64,000 nt of DNA from Castanea sativa (Eukaryota > Streptophyta > Magnoliopsida > Fagales > Fagaceae): NCBI RefSeq assembly GCF_040712315.1, contig NC_134016.1:2581501-2645500 (forward strand), in the 5' to 3' direction. The stretch's first letter is position 1, and each line of letters starts with the position of its first letter. A program made the translations under genes and the position numbers. Shown here piece by piece: positions 1-12,960 of this stretch. The notes under the pieces were generated by a model, which saw only the letters and a program-made list of their open reading frames with translations, did no database searches and was not told the DNA's origin.

Positions 1-2586
1 GCTTAGTGTTGAGCCAATTTTTGCAAACAGATGAGTCTGATACGAAAAGGTTGAGCCCATAATCATTGTCATGTTCGTGACGTTTGTCTAAATAGAAAGA
101 TGGAATTGTTGGTCCGATTGGTAGTAATTGACAGACTTTTGACATGGAGTCCACCGCCTGATATGAAAAAGGACAATAATCAAATTTCGATCAACACGAA
201 AGGTTACAATAGCAACAATTATATAATTGAAAACTTGTTGATAATTACAACCTTAAGAATAATGCTTGTATCATTGTCACACACTCCATTAGAATTGTTC
301 TAGTATGGTAAATTATGATTGGTTGTTTGTTATTATCATAAAAGTCCACTATTTTTTTTTCTTCATCACTTACAATATGTTGGACAGTTGTAGCAAAGTG
401 TTTGATACCAGTATTATTGCAACCTTAATTCTGACATGATCTTTATGGAAGTTTTAGGTTAATTACGTTAGGATGAGCATTCACATCCAATTATGCATAA
501 TAAATTGATCAAGTATTAGATGGAATAACTATAGCAGAAGTGCATTGATTAGTATAACATTAATAACCAAGAGCCTTGTAATTTAATTGACACCTTTTGA
601 TATTTTCAACTGAGACATCCATGATTCCAAAAAAAAAAAAGAGTACATCATTAATAAGCTCAAACTCATTGTTTATGCTTTTGAGATAAACGGTATCTCA
701 ACATGTTGTTAGGAACCTATAGGTAAAATTCACCTTTTAGACCAGCTTGCAAGAAATTGGTGCTCAAGAACTTATAAAAACATGGTTAAGCTTACACTTA
801 ATCCAAGTGAAACACTAAGATTATAACACATGCTATGTTAGTGGACTCACAAAAAAAAAAAAAAAAAAAAATTGGATATTAAATTTATAACAAAGTGTGG
901 TTGTATAAGAGATCCTTAGGTGAGAATCAAATTTCTAAAGTGATATATATGAGAATTACAATATGAGCAGTGTGTAAAAAAGGGGGTAGGGTTGAAATCA
1001 AAAAAATAATAAATAATAAAGTTTTTTTTTTATACAATATAAAAATTCTAATCTAGCTTAATATAAGTGTATATGTGTGTGAAACTTTCTTTTAGAGACT
1101 TGAATTTTAATCTTTGTCCCCCACAAAAACTTTGTACTTTTAGAGTGATCATTACCCACCAGTGATAATAATAAAGTTTTAAAAAAATAATGAAATTATT
1201 TACTGGCTTAAAAAATGGCTACATGTATCATTAATAAAGACATAAAACAATATGGAGATTAAATTTCTAACAAATTTGAAATAAGAGCTTCTAAGCGACC
1301 ATCAAATTAACCGGTGAATCAAGTGATATTAGAATTCCTCTATGAGCAAGGTACAAAAAAAAAAAAAAAGGAATAAGTGTTTGAAAAGTCAAAATTAATA
1401 ATTTAATAATTTAAAAAAATTGAAAAGAAAATATTGCATTTATTCGTTGGCTTAAAAAATGCTATCCAAACAATGTTCTATTAATGGCTAAATATGTCCG
1501 TTTTAAATAGGTTGGAATGAACATGCAACATATTCAATTTGGATGCTTGTGCCCCAACTAATTCGGGCATACAACATATGGTCTATTTTTTTAATAATAA
1601 ATTACGAAAATTATCTGATGTGACATAATTTGTTGATTTTGAGGAACTTCTTTTTTCAGATTTTTTACTCTTTTTTCCAATAAATGTAGGTTTGAATAAT
1701 TAACATACTGACAATTGTGATATTATTAAATTTAAACACCAATATAAATAAATATCTGAATTTCATATTTTTTTAAAGGGATACCTCAATTCTTCTCCCC
1801 TATGTTTGCACAAAAGAAGAGTGAAATGATAAAATAAAAAATAATAATAAAAAAAGGCAGTCCGACGCTCACATAAACAATTTCTAAAACAAAAATTATA
1901 AAAATGAAATTGTATAAACATATATAATTACCCACCTCTGGCTCTAGCTCTAGCTCGTAGAAAGTGTTGACAAGAACTGCATCGGCTTTATCTGAGTTAG
2001 AAAATTGATTGAGCACCATCTCAAAGTAAGCAGGGCACGATCCAGGCACACTGATGAAAGATGGCATATCTTCAAGCTCAAGTACAGGTAGACCAGGAAT
2101 TGAGATGGGTGTGGAAGTAATTGGTAGCTTCAATAGTCCACGATGCACTTGATAGTATATGAAATTCACAGCACAGGTTTGAGTAAAGAAAGCAGCACCA
2201 AATATACCAAAATTTTTAGCTACTTCCAAAGCCAAAGGCAAAAAAGGGTCATAGATTATGCAATCAATTGGGTTTGCAGTGTTTTTGTTCTTTATAATAA
2301 GGTCAGCCAGTGTTTTTGAGCCTATTGTTTCCATTCGATTGAGATATGCATGGATACTTCCTGCTTGGGCGAACCCACCTTCATCATAGCCATCTGATAT
2401 TGTGTCAAATTGAAGAGAGCTTGATGATGGGAGTTGCATGGTGTTGTGGATGAAAAGGGTTGTGGCTACTGTAGCTTTAAGCCCTTTGGAAACCAAACGT
2501 TTAGAGAATTGGAGCAATGGATTTATGTGGCCTTGTCTTGGATATGGTAAAGCTAAGACATGGCCTCTATATGCTTTGTTTTCCAT
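1..2586 (-). CDS. UGT74-type UDP-glycosyltransferase, copy 1 (3' end outside window)
   Basis: Join complement(1936..2586) with complement(<1..157). Exon 1 starts at the ATG ending at 2586 and gives 217 codons, with the N-terminal motif YPRQGHINP; His20 matches the plant UGT catalytic His, and the partner Asp lies in IIYDPF. The donor gag|gtgggt is at 1936/1935 and the acceptor atatcag|gcggtgg at 158/157. Both fall in phase 0, as in the other copies. Exon 2 is open for its 52 visible codons and then leaves the window, so the PSPG sugar-donor box is not seen. Exon 1 has an extra Glu-Leu pair (ELELEPE, against ELEPE in copy 4). Family knowledge: UGT74 enzymes move glucose from UDP-glucose to small acids and alcohols in the cytosol. 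No stop or frameshift is seen, so it may be functional; the acceptor substrate is unknown. Confidence 0.85.
158..1935 (-). other. Intron of UGT copy 1
   Basis: A 1778 bp AT-rich GT-AG intron, homologous along most of its length to the 1595 bp intron of UGT copy 4. Copy 4 lacks about 265 bp present here near 245-515. Poly-A and poly-T tracts occur. No separate gene is seen. Confidence 0.75.
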
Positions 2587-2760
2587 TTCTCTCTCACTCG
2601 GGAGCTAGCTCAACAACTATTGAGTTTAGTAGCTTTCTTACTTAGAGATATCTTAGGAAGAGAGTTGCATGTCTTGCTATTTGGTGAACCCTATTTGTAG
2701 GAGGAAGTATGCGACTCGACATTTCCAAAGAAAAAAAAAATTATATTATATTAAATTAAA
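2587..2760 (-). promoter_or_regulatory. Conserved 5' UTR and core promoter of UGT copy 1
   Basis: About 150 bp directly upstream of the ATG is almost the same in copies 1, 2 and 4 (compare 30924-31080 and 48213-48360). It includes a conserved ctacaaataggg about 105 bp upstream of the ATG that could serve as a weak TATA-like element. Conservation is seen directly; promoter function is inferred. Confidence 0.4.
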
Positions 2761-5665
2761 TGTTATAAAGAAAAAACTACTGGTAGGTGTTAGATTATGT
2801 GTGCCATGCCATCTTTTTAATTTCAAAAGTTATGGCATATTTTCATTATCAATAATATTAGTACAATAGTACCACACCTAAATAAACATAATTTGTCTCA
2901 ATTATTCCGTATGTTGACATATTGTAATTATTTATCTGTCACTATCACTATTAAATGAGCTCACGAATTTGTCTCTACAACTTAATTTGCCATGCAAAAT
3001 AGTAGCGATAATTAAAGTGAGTTTTTGTGGGTTGCTAGCATTGTTATCTTACCATGCCATATTTGCTTCTTCTTCTTTTCTTTTTCTTTTTTAAATTTTT
3101 TTTTACCTTGCGCCAAGTGGGACATGTACAAAAAGCGAAAACAATGTGACATGTTTTCGAAATAAATAGTTTTTTTCCAAAATTAAATGCTTATTGTGTT
3201 AACAAAGAAATGCATTCCGTTAACGGCATATCTTTTTGGGGTTAAATTACCAAGTTAATTTCTTTTCCCTATGGTTTGACAAAAATTAATTTCTAGCATA
3301 TATTTTTTTGTATTTACAAGCGTTTGGGATGACGGAAAATATTGATCAACTGGAAATTGTTTTTCAATTGACCAAAAAATAAAGACAAGCATAGCGAAAT
3401 TGGTTTACAGTTTAATTTTCTGCCTCACCCAAAACTTATCGACCGAAGCTCCACCCTACGACCCCCACTATCTACCACCCAAACACCATCCCCACTTAAG
3501 TCCCCGGTCTCCACTAGCACAGTGGCTGCCGCACTGCCAATCCCTTTATCACAATTTTTTTTTTTTTTTAATTAGGGCTATGTTTGGTTCAACGAAAATT
3601 GATTATTGGAAAATATTTTCCACATTTAAAGGTGTTTGGGACAATGAAAAATGTTGGTCAACGAAAAATTGCTTTCCAGTTTACTATAAAATAAAAGGCA
3701 CTTATGGCGGAAATTGGTTTACGCTTTTATTTTTCACCTCACCCAAATTTATCAACCGAACTTCCACCCCCTACTTGCTAGCCAAACCCTCCCTCCCCCA
3801 AATTTTCTTAAAATCTTGTAATATAGGTACTTATCCGAACATTTTTTTTTTAAAAAAAATATCAAAGTGGAATTCCTTTTGCCCCCCTCCCCCCTCCTGA
3901 TCTCCTCCCGTAATTTCAAGTGTAAATTAGACTTATTCCTTCTTCTTCTTTTTTTGTTGTTGAAGTTACATGTTTTAGATGGGCTACAATTCTATCACTT
4001 TTAAATTAATGTGATATTATGATAATCACATAGCTATTTCGATAATTATCTCAAAATTTTAACTAAAAAGAAAACAATTATCTCAAATAAAAAAGTTTAA
4101 AATTTGTACTAAAAAGAAAACAGTTACCACCCAATAACCATTGGTGAGTGTGACTCTTTTCTTTGTATTTTTTCATGTTTTCTCTTCCTCTTTCTCTTTC
4201 TCCTTTTTTTTTTCATCCATGTTTTTTCAGTTTTTCTCCATTCTCTTTCTCTATCCGATTAGCTTTTTTTACTTCTCATCGTTACTTCATGTTGTTTTTA
4301 TAGTTTTTTAGTGCAACAGTTTGCTAAGTTCAAAACTCTTGTAACCTTGTTTCGATTGCTAAGTCCAAAAAGGTAAAGATGTGTAAGATTAGAAAACCAT
4401 ATACTTTGTAAAGTTTTTAATATTAGCCATTACTTTTTCTCTTCACTCCCCATTTAATTGATTCTTCTTCTATTCCTTATTTTGCATTATAATATATATA
4501 TATATATATATATGACATAAATATAATAAATTATTCTTAATTTGATACTGCTATATCATATATTATATAAATAAAATAATGTTATTTGATTCTATTTTTT
4601 ATACATTCAATGATTGTTTTTCTAAATTCTACAATCTTTAACTTACTAGTAATTTTTTTAAATCTTAAGTTACAACAAATAATAAGGGATTTGAACACTA
4701 GATGTTTCCGTTGTAAACACCAAAAGAAATATCAACTAGTTAAGTTATAAATCTCAACTATTATACTTAAGTAATAGATTGTAATTTATCTTCTAAAAAA
4801 AGTAGTAATTTAATTTGAAGAGCAAGGCTTAGGTACAGTACTTAGATATTGTTCTTTAAGTTCAACTCTTAAGATTTTGCTATGTGATTTTTTTCTCATG
4901 GATAGAAGTGTATTTTTTAAGTTAAGTAATCACATGACAGAATCTTGAGAGGAAAACTTAAAAAACAGTACCTAAGCTAAAATTTTGTCCTAATTTGACA
5001 ATCTAGATATTCTGCCAAGTTAAAAACTATTGACTTATAAAATAGTATTAAACTTGTATTGCACATTGAATTGTGTTTGTTGAGACTATTATATGTAGTA
5101 TATATAGTACATAATATATTCGGTCCCCCAAGAATAAATTTTTGGCCCCGCCATGGCCACCACCCCTACGAACTTCCTCGGGCTTTGGTTCACCACAGGC
5201 CCCCAATCATGATTTTTTTTTTCCCAAAATTTTCCTTTTTCATTATATATGTGTTTGGGAGATGAAAAATTATGAGAAAATAGTAAAAATATATTCTTCA
5301 TAGCATTTTTAAAAACACAATTAAATATTTAAATTTTTTTTTAGAATAAAAAATATTTTCTGACGAACCAAACTTAAGTAGTTAAAAAGATAGCGAGAGG
5401 ATATAATATACACCGAATCACATCACTTATTATTAACACGAAGTCCTATGTACTGACAATATGAAATGATCCGTACATGTGTTCATTGCGGATGAAATAG
5501 TCTTATTTGCAATGCAAGCGTGGGAGCATTGGCACCTCATGTGTTTGTGGCTTTCTGCATGGTGCAGTCAGCATCAGTCCGGATCATTGAATTAAAGTTT
5601 TATCTAGTCATTTATAGTATGACTGATATCGGGTCAGGTCCGCAAATTCATGCCTCTGCCTCTGG
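2761..5665. other. Upstream intergenic DNA, duplicated with the UGT unit
   Basis: AT-rich and without a convincing gene. Much of it is paralogous to 48.4-51.0 kb; for example, the stretch around 5040-5130 matches 50500-50620, and 5515-5570 matches 50965-51030. This shows that the duplication carried several kb of upstream DNA with the gene. Short ORFs here are not conserved between the copies. Confidence 0.6.
3320..3780. repeat. Diverged tandem duplication
   Basis: The segment 3320-3460 (gcgtttgggat followed later by gaaattggtttaca and the cctcacccaaa run) is repeated in diverged form at 3630-3780. Seen by eye; the edges are approximate. Confidence 0.45.
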
Positions 5666-5942
5666 GATTCAGATCCTTTAGAGTTTTTAGAGTACTCTAC
5701 TAAGTAGAGTTATTAAATTCTAACCACTCTTTAATAATTTAATGGTCTAAATTTTGCCATGTCAGCATTTCATTAACAATCATCTTAATTGTTTTGTTTA
5801 CAACATTATTTTATTATTTCAAGAATATTCTTAATGAAATGCTGACATGACAGAATCTAAACCATTAAATCATTAAAGAGTGGTTAGGATTTAATGAACT
5901 TTACTGGTAGAGTACCCTAAAAACTCTAGAGGATCTGAATCC
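5666..5942. mobile_element. Long-hairpin MITE
   Basis: The left arm begins ggattcagatcctttagag and its reverse complement closes the element near 5942 (ctctagaggatctgaatcc). The arms are about 130 bp long and nearly complementary, so the element folds into one long stem. The paralogous unit at about 32025-32045 reads straight through (gcctctgccactgcgggg), which supports insertion. A short direct repeat, tctgcc/tccgcc, flanks it. The superfamily is not certain. Confidence 0.7.
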
Positions 5943-7536
5943 TCCGCCACTGAGGGGGCGTTTGCGCATCACAGGACCGATTGGCCAGTCCAGCCCACAT
6001 GCAGTAGATATGCTCATTCAAGATGAAGGGAAAAGCCTCCAAAAATAATTTCTGGACATATACAAAACTCATTCGGTAAAAATGACTAAATATTACTGTT
6101 TGTCAAAATTATTAGTATTTTATTATTGTTGGAGAAATATTTAAGAGTGTTTGATAAAGTAATTTGATATGAAATTTTTGTAATTTTTAAAAAAATATAT
6201 AAAAAAAAATATATAAATAAAAAAATATATAAAAATATGTGTAATGTGTAAAATATGAAAATGTGAGTTTAACATTACTCACCAGGCCTGATTTTTTTTA
6301 ACTTTGATTTTAAGAAACTATGAAACTCCGCTGACCTGGATAATTTGAATTAATAAATGTCACAAAGAACTCAAGTACCGTCTTTGCATGTACTAGTTTC
6401 GTAAAGAATATTTTAACTGTTTGGCATTGGAAATCCAACTACACTCTGCTCAAGTTAGACAAAACAAACAAAGAGATGCAGATCACGTGAAAGGCTAGAA
6501 GGCACAAATCATAATATCTACACTGTGCCTAGTCAACCAATAATCCAAAAGAGTGAAAAAAATGGTGCTGGACAGCACCCATAATTCTGCATAGGCACTG
6601 TTTATGTCGGCATGATTTTACTAAATTAACTTTACTTTAAGGAAAATATTAACAAGATAGTGCTTGTTTCAGGTTTTTTTTTTTGTGTTTTACTTTAAAA
6701 AAAAAATTGTTAAAAAAATTACCAACAGAAATAAAAAAAAATACTAAAAACTGAAAAATTACTAAAAATTAAAAAAGTTATACAAAAAATTATCAAAAAT
6801 ATATTGTTTACGGGCACCTTATGGTGTCCGTTAACACAACTCTTACTTTAATTGGGAAATCAAGAAAAATAATATCACCTTAATGATATGTGCATTTTTT
6901 TTTTATTTATGAAGTTTGAGTTTTTAAAACTTGAGTTTTATGTCTAAATCACAATAATAAAACACTAATAATTATGACCAATAGTAGTATTTGGCCAAAC
7001 TCATTCAATAAACTTTTGATAAGTCATTACCAAAAAAAATGATAAAGAGGCTATTGCGGTGAATTTTATGCATTGGGGTCAAAAAATGCCGCTATATGTC
7101 ACATATTACGGCACTTTATTGACCCACCCGTGTACATGATACATGTTGCGGTGTACAGATAGAGCGCTGCAATAGAAAAAGTCATTGGAATAAAAATATT
7201 GGCTCAGGTAACATGAGGTGGCTATATTATAGCCTATAATATATTTGATGAAAAATTATTGTATATTTCGAAAATATCATAAATGCGTACTAACCCATTT
7301 CACATGAATTGTGAGTCCTACTATGAATTTAATTAATAGGACCCACAATTCTATAAAAGGAAAAATAATATATTTATGGTACTCCGATAATATTGTATAA
7401 TTACCCATACATGATCATATATTAACAGGTTATAATTATATTGAATGTGGTCCAAGATTATTCATGCATGATCAATAATGCATTTCCAGGGCGGGGGGAG
7501 GGATTGTTAGTATATGATCACAAAGACCCAAACTAA
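5943..7536. other. AT-rich intergenic DNA, no gene seen
   Basis: Both ends match 32030-32290 in the second UGT unit; the middle (about 6080-7000) does not and is presumably inserted or lost sequence. Long A/T tracts lie at 6180-6240 and 6675-6790. Nothing codes. Confidence 0.5.
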
Positions 7537-8309
7537 GAGCACTCACAGCAGTGGTTGTATATTGCTATATTGCTATATTTTAGCTTCTCAACCACTAAAA
7601 CTGATGCTACAGCAGTGGAGCTATAGCAAATTTTTTTTTGCTTCCAGCTACAGTGCACATCTAAAGATAGATGTGCACTGTAGCTCAAAGGTAAAAAAAA
7701 AAAATTTATTTTATTAAATTTCTCTCTCTCTCTTTCATTTAAAAAATGTTTTCTCTTTCTTTCTTTTTCTCACTCTCTCCGGCTTCTCTTCCTTCTTCGT
7801 TTTTCCTTCTGTCTCTCTCTCTCTCTCTTTTTTTTTTCTTTTTTTTTTCTCTCCCTCATCTACTCTCTGCTTTGCCGGCCTGTTCTTCGCCGACCTGTTC
7901 TTTGCCGGTCCTCGCCGACCTGTTCTTCGCCGGTCTTCGCCGACATGTTCTTCGCCGATCTTCGCCGACCTGTTCTTCGCCGACCTGTTCTTCACCTGTT
8001 CGTCGCCGATCTTTGCCGACCTGTTCTTCGCCGGTTCGTCGCCGGTCTTCGCCGACCTGTTCTTCGTCGATCTTCGCCTGTTCTTCGCCGATCTTCGCTG
8101 ACTTGGGGTGTTTTTTTGTTTTGTGGGTGTATTATTTTAGTGTAATAGAAATATTATTTTATTGTGATGTTTATATTATTTTAGTGTGTTAAAAGCTAAA
8201 ATAGATCCATTGCTGTATCATGTTTTGTAAAATGTATAGGTAAAATAGATAAAGTAACTTTTTGTAGAGCTAAATTGCTAAAATTTTAGCTCCACTGTTG
8301 TGGATGCTC
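7537..8309. mobile_element. Harbinger-like MITE, copy 1
   Basis: The terminal inverted repeats are gagcactcacagcagtgg and, inverted, the ccactgttgtggatgctc end. An internal palindrome at about 7651-7684 has arms tacagtgcacatct and agatgtgcactgta. The middle holds pyrimidine runs and GC-rich short repeats. Two relatives with the same ends lie at 31302-31699 and 34447-35840. The site at about 32275 in the paralogous unit is empty. A clean 3 bp TSD is not preserved at this copy. Confidence 0.75.
7869..8105. repeat. GC-rich short tandem repeats inside the MITE
   Basis: Degenerate reiterations of ttcgccgacctg and ttcgccggtc. They give rise to long but low-complexity open frames on both strands (Arg/Pro/Ser rich), which are not treated as genes. 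Confidence 0.75.
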
Positions 8310-9288
8310 ATGCTCAATGTTACCTGATGCAAAAAGTAAAGCAGCTTCTCAATAAAAGGATTTTCTTATTGAATCAAGGAGAGAATGACAATTGGCTCTT
8401 CTTATAACTAATTTGGGTTTACAATTTCGCACGTGTTGATTACATGTTATAACTAAGCAAAATGCTGCCGTTTCTTGCATCTCTTTATTCCTCTTGGCAA
8501 AGCAATTTGATGTCGTTTTATTGTTGATTCCAATGTCGTTTGATCTGTCTTCTTTCTTTTCTGAAGCATTAATTTTTCTATATTTCGATATGGAGATATT
8601 AAATAATAATTTTTAATTCACCACTCTAAAGATTAAAGTATTAATACGAAACAACTAAATTTTTTCAATATTTCAAAGGGTTTTTAGGATATTTTGTCGT
8701 ATTAGATACTTTGAGATATTTACATCGTTTTGAATATTTTCTTGTTATTTTGAAACTTTTGGGATTATTTTTAGAGATTTTAGGGTATATTCGTCATTTG
8801 AATGTTATATGGATATTTTGTCAGTTTGTAGGTTTTAGGAGGTTCTATTCTATTCTCTTAAGAGAGAGAAAAGGCGAATTTGGGTTCAATGGATAGAGTT
8901 AGGGAGATTATGCTCTTGAGGATAAAAGTATTTTACATCACTTAAAGGTCTATAACATTTTATATCAAAAAACAAATGAGTTAATAATTTTAATTATACC
9001 AAGATTGTCAACCCAAATGTTAAAAAATGAGGAAAGAAAATGTTTCAGACCCAAACAAACATGAGCTAAAAGGAAAATTATTATTCTTTAAAAAGAGGAT
9101 TTTACAATTTTTTTTCTTTGGATAAATTATCATTTTGATCTCTAACACGTACATTATTGTAGACACTCTATTTTGTTTTTCAATTATGATGCATACTTTT
9201 TTGTGCATGCGTCCACTTAATGATGAACTAATTTAACTATCGCATAAACTCTCTAACCTCTCTCTCATTTGTCACATGTGAACTTATA
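8310..9288. other. Intergenic DNA, no gene seen
   Basis: The first ~270 bp (8320-8585) match 32295-32685 in the second UGT unit with small gaps. The rest is AT-rich unique sequence without a supported feature. Confidence 0.5.
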
Positions 9289-10164
9289 TGTTCGTTTAGA
9301 CCCCTTAAACCAAATAGTTTAACCTAATTTATTAACCAAGTGATTACTTCGATTAATTTTCAGATCTAGGTTAAACATAAATAAATCATATCATGCAAAG
9401 ATGCGGAAAAGTAAATAATACCACGATATGATGACCTGAAAACTAAAGAAACTAACCATTTCAAGGTAAAAATTTGACCAGGATTTAACCTAGCTATCCT
9501 CAACGCAAACCAAATCCAGTAAAAGAGAATTGAAGTTTTTACAAAAGAATTAACCATAAATCTAATGCTACCTCCAGTAGTAACTTACTGACACAACTAC
9601 GTGCAAGCAATGAATCCACAGACTCCTTCTCTTTTTGGATTTATAGAAACACTAGCCACCTTGCTTGTGACTTTGAGATCCACCTCAAAGATTTCAGATC
9701 ACCTTCACTTATTGATCTTGATGCAGCAACTATGTTCTACCAATACTTGATAGTGGTTTTGGCTCCGATAGATTCTTGTGTGGTTAGAAGGTACAAAACC
9801 TCTCAAATCTCACAAAGAGTAACACACAAGTATTCTATAACACCCTCAAAATGTGGCTAGGTTTTTCCTTTTATATGTGGAAATGTTTAACGGAAATCCT
9901 AAATGTTTTCGCGGGCTTTGGGCTTGTTTAAAAATTCTGCAGAAGCTGTGCCTACGATTTTTTATTGTTCGAGCCTAATTCTCGATCGATTGAGAAAGAC
10001 AGAACTTCACTTTTCTTTTCTGCAATCAGCTAGACTTCAAAACTTGAAACAACCTTATTTAAGCATTGCCTAAACTCTTAGACTAGACATGTTTTGTTCT
10101 CAGTTTGCCAACACAATACAATAATGATTCTAAATATTTAATTCTAAATCTTTGGAGCGTAACA
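9289..10164 (-). mobile_element. Solo LTR, copia-like, relative of the 53.6 kb element
   Basis: Read on the minus strand it begins tgttacgctccaaag and ends ggggtctaaacgaaca, and shares blocks with the LTRs at 53590-54521 and 60081-61009. Those blocks are the tgtgttggcaaac motif, an atcgatcgag tract, the ctttcat/tttac-rich end and the terminal ggggtctaaa. A TATA-like acatataaaagg lies at about 9869-9880 (minus). No internal coding region accompanies it. The flanks AACTTAT and AACTTTAT look alike, but a clean 5 bp TSD is not evident. Confidence 0.65.
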
Positions 10165-11000
10165 TAACTTTATTTTTAACTCTACTTTTATTCATTTTTT
10201 AACCACTAATCTTATTAAAAAAAAACATTTGAAGCAACAATTTTAAATCCATGCGTGCTTGTCATTTTTCACCTATCCAAAAATATCCACTTCTCTCAAA
10301 CTCCTATTAATTTAACTTAAAACAATTGCATTTTTTATATTTCGATATGGATACCAAATAAGGATTCTTTATCTCTTAAAATCTTCACTAGATTTCTTTG
10401 ATTTCTAATTTTGCAAAGCCATCAAAAACACTGAGAGAGAGATTGAAATATATCCAGTCCTGAGGTGGGACAAGCAAAACCCCAAATCCTAATCAAACCC
10501 AAAATTGCCATTCAAACCCAAACTTAAACACCTTTCCTTCATAAGCCACAAACACCGAATCTCAAAACACAAAATACCAACCAGCAAACGCCACAATATG
10601 GATCGATCTGAATTCCAGGCCGTCATCGCCAAAGACCAATCGTACCATCCATAGATGCTGCTCGACCGATCGCCAGATGCTTAGTGGAAAATGCTGCGTA
10701 TATATCTCTCACCTCTCATTTATTTTGCTTGATTTGTTGCATGAATTTTTGGCTTCTGAATGCCTATAAGCTAGGACTTGATGTTGAATATTGATAAAGG
10801 GAATTGGTTTCGACAAAATAAAAAATAAAAAAGAAGGGAGACGTGTTAGTTTAGGGCCATGGGTTCATTGTCTACTTTTTTTGGGCTAGTTGTTTAGGTG
10901 ATGAGTTTGTTAAAATAAATGGTCCACTATTTAGTTAATAGGTCCACAGATTAGGCTCGCCCATATATTAAACCATTTGCTCTAGCTTCATAATAAGTAA
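10165..11000. other. Intergenic DNA with a duplicated exon-like remnant
   Basis: The stretch 10390-10790 is paralogous to 33810-34250. Within it, 10598-10705 looks like the first exon of an unidentified gene followed by a possible donor (gctgc|gtatat). The frame here has stop codons, and the start codon is lost in the second copy. From 10850 the module beginning gccatgggttcattg is also found at 32690, 34285, 38400 and 38605. No function is assigned. Confidence 0.4.
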
Positions 11001-11751
11001 GGGTATATTTGGTAATGTTGTTTGAACTAGGGGTGTCCACGGGTCGGGCTAGGTCGGTTTTTGACCTAGCTCGAACCTGACCCGCCGATGTCGGGTGGAT
11101 AGAAGAATGACCCGAAACCGACTGCCGGCATCAATCGGTCAGATCGATTTTGGGTTCAGGTGGAGATCGAGTCTATTCAGGTGGAGATTGGGTCGGCGCC
11201 GGAGTTGCAAAATCATCGTCGGAGTTCCAAAATCATTGTTGGAGCTACAAAATCATCGCCAGAATCTACAAATCATCGCCGAAAAATGTAAAAACTCACT
11301 AGATCTGCATCAAAATCGCCGAAATCTGCACCAAAATCGTCAAAATTTGTTAGGAATAGACGGATTTGGCTAAATCTCACCAAATATGGTTGAGAACTCA
11401 CTGGATCTCCTAGGATTTGATCGTGATTTCGCCGGAGTTATATATTTCCTTCGTCGGGTCGGGTGGCTCGGGTTTTGGAGAAGAAAACCTGCTACTCGAC
11501 CCGCCGGCGTCGGGGCCTTGGGCGTAGAAACCCGAAACTGACTGACAGGAGCGTCAATTTGGGTTGAACTCCGGTGGAGATCGAGCGAGTTGGTTGGTCC
11601 GGTGAGTCACGGTCGGGTCTAGACACCCCTAGTTTGAACAATAGTTTTCGTTGTTTGATCAATACAATACGTATTTCCATAACACTTTTTCACTTACACA
11701 TATTTTCAATACTTAAATAACGTAACTAGAACAACATTACTAAACGGGCCC
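11001..11751. mobile_element. hAT-like MITE, outer element of a nest
   Basis: The ends gggtatatttggtaatgttg and (inverted) caacattactaaacgggccc form terminal inverted repeats. The flanks TAAGTAA (10994-11000) and TAAGTAA (11752-11758) are identical. The paralogous site near 32835 lacks the element. It has been split by a second MITE at 11028-11631. Confidence 0.75.
11028..11631. mobile_element. hAT MITE nested in the element at 11001
   Basis: Terminal inverted repeats TAGGGGTGTC and GACACCCCTA are bounded by an exact 8 bp TSD, GTTTGAAC (11020-11027 and 11632-11639), the hallmark of hAT insertions. The interior is unusually GC-rich for this window and holds short repeats such as caaaatcgtc and aaatcgccg. 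An open frame across it (11095-11373) is repeat-derived and not called a gene. Confidence 0.85.
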
Positions 11752-11760
11752 TAAGTAAGC

Positions 11761-12960
11761 GAAAATACTATTTTGGTCCTTATATTTTGAGGTCACATTT
11801 AATTTGGCCTCTACATTTTGAGAGCAATTAATTTGGTCTCCGTTATTTTCTACTTGCAAATGAAATGATGACTTGTAAAAATTAGAGTGGCCATATGGCA
11901 AAATAAGCTACGTCAGCTTTTTTTTCCTTTCTTTATTTTTTCTTACAATTCCTTTAACTTTTCAGAAATTTTTTTTTCTTTTTTTCTACACTGTTCTTCA
12001 GTTCTTCCTCCCAACCCAGAATCTGCAAGAGGATAACTATGAGTTCAAACCCCAATCCATCAACCCTTACCACCAACCTCTCCACTGCAACCATTGTCTT
12101 TGATTTTATTGCAGACTAAACACCAACGAAGTTACAAAAATAGGCTTCATCTGAAGATAAATCAGCATGATCATTTGCAATAAGTTAGAGAAACCAACTT
12201 TTGAATTAACTATTTTGAACATTTGAACCTTTTGCAAAACAATTGTTTAATAAGCTCACAATCATCTACTTCTCCATATACACATGAATCAACCTACTGA
12301 TAACTAAAGATCCGCTATGGCACAGCCTAAAATCACGGTAACCAATGCAACATTATCAAGTTCAAGTAAACAGTCTAGTAACCAAAGAAAGAAAGGGATT
12401 GAGATTGAGGCCCAAATCCCAATCCCAACGATGTTTCATACATTAGTATAATTTCTCAATCTCTCTCCATAGTTAAAAAGGGAATTTGGAAGTGTTGTAT
12501 TCTATGATTTCTTTGTAGCGCATGAGCTTGAAGTTTCTGAATTTTGACAACGAAAATCTCGTGGAGTTGCAGATTTTGGGTTTGGGGAAGAACAATCGAA
12601 GAATAGTGAAGAATAAAATATAAAATGAATTTTATTTAAAATTATAAGAGCATTAAAAGAAAAGAAAACTTGGTAAAGAAATGAAAAACATTTTTATAAA
12701 AGCTGATGTGGCTTATTTTGCCATCTCAGCACTAACAAAGGCATAAAATTTATACACGTCAGCATCTAATTTAATAATTTTAACATAAGTCATGCCAACA
12801 ATGCAAACTATTTGCCATGTATGCATTTTCTGTTAGTGTGTTAACTGTAGGAATTAAATTGACTGCAAGTAGAAAATAACAGGGACCAAAATGACTACTT
12901 CAAAATGTAGGGACTAAATTGATTATGACCCAAAATGTAGGAACCAAAATAGTGTTTTCA
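11761..12960. mobile_element. Mutator-like MITE with long terminal inverted repeats
   Basis: The left end gaaaatactattttggtcc matches the inverse of the right end ggaaccaaaatagtgttttc. Complementary blocks continue inward for more than 100 bp on each side (for example the gttattttctacttgca blocks near 11842 and 12864). The flanks cctaagtaag and cctagaaggt could be a decayed 9-10 bp TSD. The core (11990-12600) is not repeat-like and might be captured host sequence, but no gene was recognised. Confidence 0.65.

Noticed and set aside
7060..7200. gcggtg/gccgc-containing segment as a transposon terminus
   Set aside because: Some resemblance to dispersed plant repeats, but no paired terminus or TSD could be found.
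7735..8192. Overlapping open frames of 66-148 codons on both strands
   Set aside because: They come from short GC-rich tandem repeats and pyrimidine runs inside a MITE; composition is Arg/Pro/Ser repeats with no domain.
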